In this document: in pieces, positions 59,000 through 64,000 of the stretch
Layout of the letters: each line of letters opens with the position of its first letter
Numbering within the stretch: the first letter of the stretch is position 1
Assembly (NCBI GenBank): GCA_001939145.1
Contig: LSRX01000250.1
Span: forward strand, 266,728-330,727
DNA from: Symbiodinium microadriaticum
Lineage: Eukaryota > Sar > Dinophyceae > Suessiales > Symbiodiniaceae
Length of the DNA stretch: 64,000 bases
Direction of reading: 5' to 3'
Position numbers and translations under genes: made by a program
The notes under the pieces: model-generated
Database searches by the model: none
The model's input: the letters and a program-made list of their open reading frames with translations, nothing else
What the model was told of the DNA's origin: nothing

Positions 59000-59275
59000 A
59001 CCGCTGGGTGGTGGAGGCGGTGTGGGTGGCAGCAACGTTTTGGGGGCGGTGTGGGTGGCCCAAGCTGGTGGGGGCGGTGGGTGGTGGGGGTGGTGAGGGC
59101 GGTGTGGGCGGTGAGGGCGCGGGAAGGTCCGGGCACGCATTGCCAGCCTTTAAAAACTTTCTAAGCACCTAAGGAAGTGGAGGAATGCTAGGAACGGTGT
59201 GAGTGGGGAGGGCAGCAGAGTGGTGGGGACGGTGAGGGTGGTGGGGGCGGTCAAGGCGGTGGGAGCACCGGGCAG
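59000..59275. repeat. GGT/GGC-rich degenerate array
   Basis: GTGGTGGGGGCGGTG-like sequence recurs in two blocks (59005-59125 and 59195-59270). The Gly- or Pro-rich frames are by-products. Confidence 0.85.
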
Positions 59276-59599
59276 ATAATCTTTGATCGTTCTTGCACTG
59301 CATTCTCTCATGAAACTGCACCAGGTGCTTTTCTGCAGGTATTCTTCTCAACCCGAAGCCACCAACACCCCTGGTCCAACAGCTGGGATCCACTACGTAT
59401 CTACATGGCAGCTCCTCGCCCATCTTCCATGTGCTGATCTTGGTTTCAGCGACATCGCCAGAGTCGTAAGCCCAACTAGCGCCACCGCACATAAGATGCT
59501 GGAGGATGCATGCCCCGGCCTGCCCACGCACTTGGCCGCGCAGTTTCCCAACTGACCTCGCTGACAGTACAGGTCGGCATGCTCTGAAAATCCTGCGAC

Positions 59600-59647
59600 T
59601 CTCGCATTGCAGCTCAGAGCAATCAATCTCACACACAGTCTCAAACC
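59600..59647 (-). CDS. Cysteine-repeat exon candidate, 48 bp
   Basis: It reads (G)FETVCEIDCSELQCE(S): C-x3-C-x4-C. The acceptor CTGCAG|GG and GT donor are in phase 1, and the length is 16 codons. Confidence 0.45.
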
Positions 59648-59798
59648 CTGCAGATGCTCGAGTCCAGGATGCTTCTTGAGTCATACAGCGGTCCCTTTCG
59701 GTGTATTCCTTATAGCCAGAATCCATTTGTTATGTTCCTCATACTTGGGGGTCTATAATTCTCTTCGCGAACCATTTCAGCCAGCGTGCCATACTCGC

Positions 59799-59825
59799 CG
59801 CTGCAGTACGCACCACAACGATCGC
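59799..59825 (-). CDS. Cysteine-repeat micro-exon candidate, 27 bp
   Basis: It reads (G)DRCGAYCS(G), one unit. The acceptor TTGCCAG|GC and GC donor are in phase 1. If this donor is not used, the frame continues GEYGTLAEM to a GT donor. Confidence 0.45.
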
Positions 59826-59929
59826 CTGGCAACGGGCTGCCAGTCCGAACGCACGCAGCATCACGCAGCAACACAGACATGCAAAGGATCCCTGCCGCGC
59901 CCAAACTTAACATGTCTGCAGCAGGGTAC

Positions 59930-59983
59930 CAGAGCAGCTGCGTGCGCACTCTGCGCCCTGGCAATAGTAGCCGCACTCGAAAC
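59930..59983 (-). CDS. Cysteine-repeat exon, 54 bp
   Basis: It reads (G)FECGYYCQGAECARSCS(G), two perfect units. The acceptor CTGGCAG|GT and GT donor are both in phase 1. This is the clearest exon of the array. Confidence 0.75.
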
Positions 59984-60045
59984 CTGCCAGGCGCAGTCCT
60001 ACAGGTGCCTCGGCTTCTTTTGGGCTCGCCACGAGAATCGCAGGC

Positions 60046-60114
60046 CTTTGCATTCCTTGCCGCACTGCTGAACATCAGAGGCAGTGCTTTGGCACTCGTA
60101 GGCGCATTGGTTGC
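60046..60114 (-). CDS. Cysteine-repeat exon, 69 bp
   Basis: It reads (G)NQCAYECQSTASDVQQCGKE and then CK(G), i.e. two units separated by a five-residue insertion. The acceptor GTGTCAG|GC and GC donor are in phase 1, and the length is 23 codons. Joined to the next exon (59930-59983) the frame is preserved across a GC-AG intron. Confidence 0.65.
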
Positions 60115-60659
60115 CTGACACCAGGTGGAATGGCGAATTATACCTGAATGCAGGAATCGGGGAGAGAAGAGAGAATGACATCAAGAGACGGACTTCGAAA
60201 CAGACAGAGGGGGATTACTGGCAAAACTGATCTACGAGAACGGACAAGGACAGAACAGAAGCTGAATAAACGACAGTTCAAGGCACGAGGACCGACAGAC
60301 ATAAACTAACGGAAGCGTGACGCACTGCATACTATACCGGACACCATCACCTGACATTGAAACTTAAGGCAACTGCCACGCAATCAGGGACAGAATGACC
60401 AAAAGAAATCTCCGTTGCGGTTCCTTCTCGGACTTCGACGGGGTCAACTCAAGTTGCCACTGACGCTAGGGACGTGTCGAGCGAGCACCCCAAAAACCAA
60501 ACCACAAATCATCAGAACATGTCATCAGATAATGTCTTGAATGATGCGCCGGCCACCCCCAGCCTTGGCACGTGGAAGCGCAATTCCCACCTGGCAACAG
60601 GAGACTCGCGAGCCGTCACAGCCTCTTAGAGCTCCTCTCGGCTCGCTTCGGGTCCCCAC

Positions 60660-60711
60660 CGCTGCACTGGAAGCCGCACTGCTCGCCCTGGCATTCCGCC
60701 GCGCACTCCTC
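60660..60711 (-). CDS. Cysteine-repeat module, 52 bp
   Basis: It reads EECAAECQGEQCGFQCS(G), two perfect units. The GT donor is in phase 1 and the acceptor GTCTCAG in phase 0. Confidence 0.65.
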
Positions 60712-60841
60712 CTGAGACGACACGGAATATGCGCCTGAGCAGGAAGCTGAGAGCCCATCTGACGCTTTCTCTCCTGACCGGCCAACGTCCCGGCACCTCA
60801 GCTATCACAAAGCTCACTCCACTCGCTTTGTAGTGAGACTC

Positions 60842-60901
60842 CAGGCGGCCGGCATTTGAAGCCGCACTTGTCGCCCTTGCAGGCCTTCGCGCAGGTTGGT
60901 C
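60842..60901 (-). CDS. Cysteine-repeat exon, 60 bp
   Basis: It reads (G)PTCAKACKGDKCGFKCRPP, two units plus a Pro-rich end. The acceptor TTGCAG|GA and a GA donor give phase 1 at both ends and 20 codons. Confidence 0.65.
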
Positions 60902-61171
60902 CTGCAATGCTGTGAAACAGCCTTCGCGTGAAATGACATGACCTCAGGACTTACGGAAAGCTGCAATCGCAAGAATCTTCTCGAAGCTATTAGAACTCGA
61001 CTTGCAGGCTTACGCGTGTCGAGCCTCCACACTTCTGATCGCTGGCCATAACCTGGCGCTTCTAGCAATCATACTTGGCTCAACAGATGCTGCGCATGCC
61101 AGGCACTTTGCTGGAAGCCCGGGCCCGGGTTCCCAGGCCTTGCACTGAGGCTCGAAGATGGTGTAGCCATC

Positions 61172-61240
61172 CTCCACAGTGAAGCTCAGAATCCGTGCAA
61201 TGACTGGGACATTTTCGGCTTGGAAACACTCCGCAGAAGG
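61172..61240 (-). CDS. Divergent cysteine-rich exon candidate, 69 bp
   Basis: It reads AFCGVFPSRKCPSHCTDSEL and then HCG(G). The length, phase-1 ends and the C-x3-C pair match the array, but the other spacings differ. Confidence 0.35.
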
Positions 61241-61559
61241 CTATGCATTTAAGCAAGTAGACGGCGAAAAGCAATCTCAAGCAATATAAAGGAAAAGAAG
61301 CCTCGAGTAGCCTATGCCGAATGATATCTCTGCTGCTCAAGGGGCGTTGCAGCTGGAGCAATGGTTGTCCTGCGGATGAGCGCAAGCACATTAGGGCACG
61401 GCATTCGAATGCGCGAGCTCACTGCGCGGCTGCCCAGCACGATGCGACGGCTTCTCAAATTTTACTTAGGGGTCCTTGCAACGCGGGCCTGCTATTTGGC
61501 CTATACTGAGGTCGCTTCTTTTCTCAATCCCCTCCTGCTTTCGCTTCGGTTGGTCCACG

Positions 61560-61800
61560 CACGTCTTGCAGGAGGAACCAGTGCCCGCGTTACAGTCGAA
61601 AGCCTTGGCCATGCACGAGCAGCGGCAGCTTGTCATGTTGCTGTGCACCCTGCGCTGCCCTCGGCTCAACCTTAAACGACAAGATGCTGTACAGCTTCCA
61701 GAGTAGAAGGGCTTGCCAACCTGCATCAGAGTAAAATCCATGAGCGCCGTCTGCTTCAGAGCCAGAGAGGCTTGTGCAAATCCAGACCACCGACTGCTTC
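61560..61800 (-). CDS. Candidate 5' exons of the cysteine-repeat gene
   Basis: One minus-strand frame reads QTALMDFTLMQVGKPFYSGS, then CTASC, and farther on SCRCSCMAKAFDCNAGTGSS followed by CKTC. It has no repeat units but is cysteine-rich and lies at the upstream edge of the array, so it may encode the N-terminal part. The upstream hydrophobic-rich region has no clear signal peptide. Confidence 0.35.
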
Positions 61801-61809
61801 CGTTCAACT

Positions 61810-63290
61810 GCACGACACCCTTACGCTCTAGAGAGCGTTCCGGTGTGACAGACTGTGGCGCTTAAGTACTTGCGTGCGCTAAGCAAATCCGCAATATTGC
61901 GTGAAGTGCCGCCCTGACCTGTGCCGCGATGCTGCCCCAATAGCCTTGGCTTTTGGCTTTGGTGCGCTTGTTGGAGGCACAAGCCTGATGAGCATACTGT
62001 AAGCTGCGGAGCTTCACCATGACCGGTATGAAACAGCTTGCAGAATTGCAGAATGTCCCAAAACTGGGTGGCATGGCTGGATCTCTACACAGCTCCGGCT
62101 GACCACACCAGAGCGAATGAAACTGCCGGACCAAACTGATTAAGTTGACACTGGTGCTACTTCAATGATTTGGGGTGCAGATCATAGATCATCCTTTCAT
62201 GGGCCCAGTCGCCGTCATTGCAGGTGCAGCCCTTCACGACGCTATCGCCAGACGAGTGCGCCCTCGGAAGCCGGAGATGCAGCAGAACTGGCCGGTGATC
62301 GGTGCCATGAGCACATTCTGAGTTGGAACCAAATTCCAATCGTTTGCAAGCTCCAACTCGTAAGGCCGTAAGGACACCACGGGCAGGCAGCAGCTGCGCA
62401 GCTTCCCTTGAAGAAAGGCGACTGCCTAGGTCTGCTCACGTGGCTCCTGCGCCCTGAGACTTTAGTTTGTGAAAACTTAATTGTGTTGGCATGGTCGTAT
62501 ACTAGCGGCACAGCCTTTTGCAGGCACGAAAGTGTGTGAATCCGGAACGGTTTGCCACTACTTTGGCGGCCAATGAATCTTGCATTGCATTGCGTCGCGG
62601 GTATTGCGACGGCACTGCAAAAGCACAACTCTCACTCAGAAAGCTCCTTCTGCCATCTGCTGTGGACTGCCGAAGCGGTAGCCCAAGCAGGTAATCCATA
62701 CAGAAAGGCCTGCAGCGGCCAAAGGACGGCGTGAGAAGTTGGTGAGAGAGAAAGCGGAAAGCCCAGGCACCGAAACCCAGGACGAAGAGCAGCCCGGCCC
62801 TGTCTCCAGCACCTTGGGCCATTCAGGTCGTGCGACACGATGTCGGTATTCGAAGCCGTTCTGTGCACCGGCGCGGCCCGCCAATTTGGCAATTTGGAGT
62901 TTCGAGCCGAGCTTCCTTTGAAAGCTTCTGGCAGCATTGCCGTGGAGACCATGGCCAGCATGGCGCCACCTCGCAACCAGACGCTCACGGCAGAATCGCT
63001 GTATCTCTGGGGGTCTCTGAGAGTCTCAGTCTCGTGCCTGTCAGGCCCTCCATACAGGCCGTGACCTGTCAGGGCAAGGCTTGATGGAGCTTCTGTTTTT
63101 GTGCTCACGAGCTCCTGCATCTCTTGCTACGTGTGTCTTCAAGAGTCATGGTTAAGATGGGTGAGCCGACAAAGGGAGGAGGAGGAGGAGTCACACGCCA
63201 CATGTCGGCAAGCCCAACTTCCACCTGACATACGATAGCTTCCTTTCGTAGTGGCTCGTGCAAACCTCACAAAGAGGAGCAAGACAACCG
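61810..63290. other. No gene confidently recognised
   Basis: A short minus-strand gene-end-like stretch (GCTCNDGDWAHERMIYDLHP, stop at 62157) and other fragments occur. A GGAGGA run lies at 63174-63189. Confidence 0.4.
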
Positions 63291-63299
63291 AAAGGGCTT

Positions 63300-63960
63300 T
63301 GCGAAACAGGAGCCAACCGATCGAAAGGGACAATCGAATTTATTAACCTAGAAAATCGAGACTGCTAGACTGCTAGACAAGGACTAGAGTGACTAGAGAC
63401 GAGGAGCAAACCGCTCGAAACTCACGAGAACTTGAGAAACTGAAACAAACCACGTTCAGAGGTGAGGAGAGAAATTGAGAAATGGCAGCAAACCGAAAGA
63501 ACGAACGGACACTGTAGAATGTGAGAGAGAGTCCAGGCGTACTGGAAGATTCGAGAAAGAGGAGCAAATATCTCGAAAGTACAGGAGCACACCGCTCGAA
63601 ATGCAGGAGACAATAATGCGGGAAAACAGCTCCAAACTGAGGCGTAAGTGAAACAAAAGGAGCGAACCACTCGAAGGCCACTCGAAGAAGGAGTCGGAAG
63701 GGGGTCGAAAGGCATCAAAGGCATATGGAGCCTTTCAGAAAGATCTGCAGGCGGCAGGGTGCAACCGTCGCAGCCCGCTCCTGACGGACATGAACATGAA
63801 AAAGGAAGCCACGAGAAGCGGACCAGAAAATTTTGGGAACAGAAGAACACACCCGAACAAGCACACCGTTCGAAAAAGATTAGGGAATTTGAGAAAGAAT
63901 AGCAAACCGCTCGAAAGAAACTGGTACTGGAGCAAGACGAGCGAGCTGCTCGGGGCAATT
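63300..63960. repeat. Degenerate array of GAGCAAACCGCTCGAAA-type units
   Basis: GAGCAAACCGCTCGAAA or close variants occur near 63308, 63402, 63562, 63587, 63660, 63870 and 63900, with GAGAAA and TTGAGAAA spacers between. The GCTCGAAA core is the most constant. Minus-strand frames show corresponding FRAVC/FERC peptide repeats, which reflect the DNA repeat. Confidence 0.7.
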
Positions 63961-64000
63961 CAAACATGACTGACGTGTTTCTCATGTGGGTATGTGGGTG

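Noticed and set aside
63373..63985. Minus-strand ORFs of 102 and 187 aa with FRAVC-like repeats
   Set aside because: The peptide repeat mirrors the GCTCGAAA DNA repeat and has no independent coding signal.

Overview
The window looks like nuclear DNA of a dinoflagellate or a close relative. The reasons are: short exons bounded by mixed GT, GC and GA donors with AG|G acceptors; heavily degenerate Ty1/copia and tyrosine-recombinase retroelements of the kind common in dinoflagellate genomes; low gene density; and abundant microsatellites. No bacterial gene arrangement, rRNA, tRNA or CRISPR was seen. A 72-N gap at 30869-30940 and a single N at 46435 mark it as scaffolded assembly. Family assignments come from reading motifs by eye; no database search was run.

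Layout. 0-6 kb: sparse sequence with microsatellites and a few exon-like pieces on both strands. 6.18-8.22 kb: an intronless, repeatedly frame-broken relic of a secreted protein gene. 8.87-20.54 kb: a sharply bounded AT-rich block holding three different degenerate tandem arrays and, in its middle (13.78-16.1 kb), a GC-rich coding-like island with cysteine/histidine clusters and a 101-bp internal duplication. 20.58-21.06 kb: a C-rich, G-poor tract at the block's edge. 21.7-34 kb: mostly non-coding, with trinucleotide arrays, the assembly gap and isolated exon candidates, one resembling the C-terminal box of an ALY/THO4-type mRNA export adaptor. 34.05-39.0 kb: a minus-strand Ty1/copia fossil between two similar ~167-bp direct repeats. 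39-49 kb: exon candidates, two cysteine-rich minus-strand stretches, a plus-strand pair of overlapping frames (46.57-47.57 kb) and a striking stepwise microsatellite (48.37-48.89 kb). 49-53.1 kb: a tyrosine-recombinase element with R, HxxR and Y intact, next to a LINE endonuclease fragment. 53.8-54.8 kb: a long open minus-strand exon.

The most interesting system lies at 55.56-61.65 kb on the minus strand. At least 17 short exon-like modules (27, 45, 48, 54, 60 bp and other sizes) encode variants of a nine-residue unit, C-[GA]-x-x-C-x-G-x-x, and many are bounded by phase-1 intron signals. Four of them match the two-unit, 54-bp or near-54-bp form closely. They point in the same direction as the open exon at 53.8-54.8 kb, which could be the 3' end of the same gene. 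I recognise no known domain family. Not all modules have compatible phases, so this may be one large alternatively spliced gene, several genes, or a partly decayed array.
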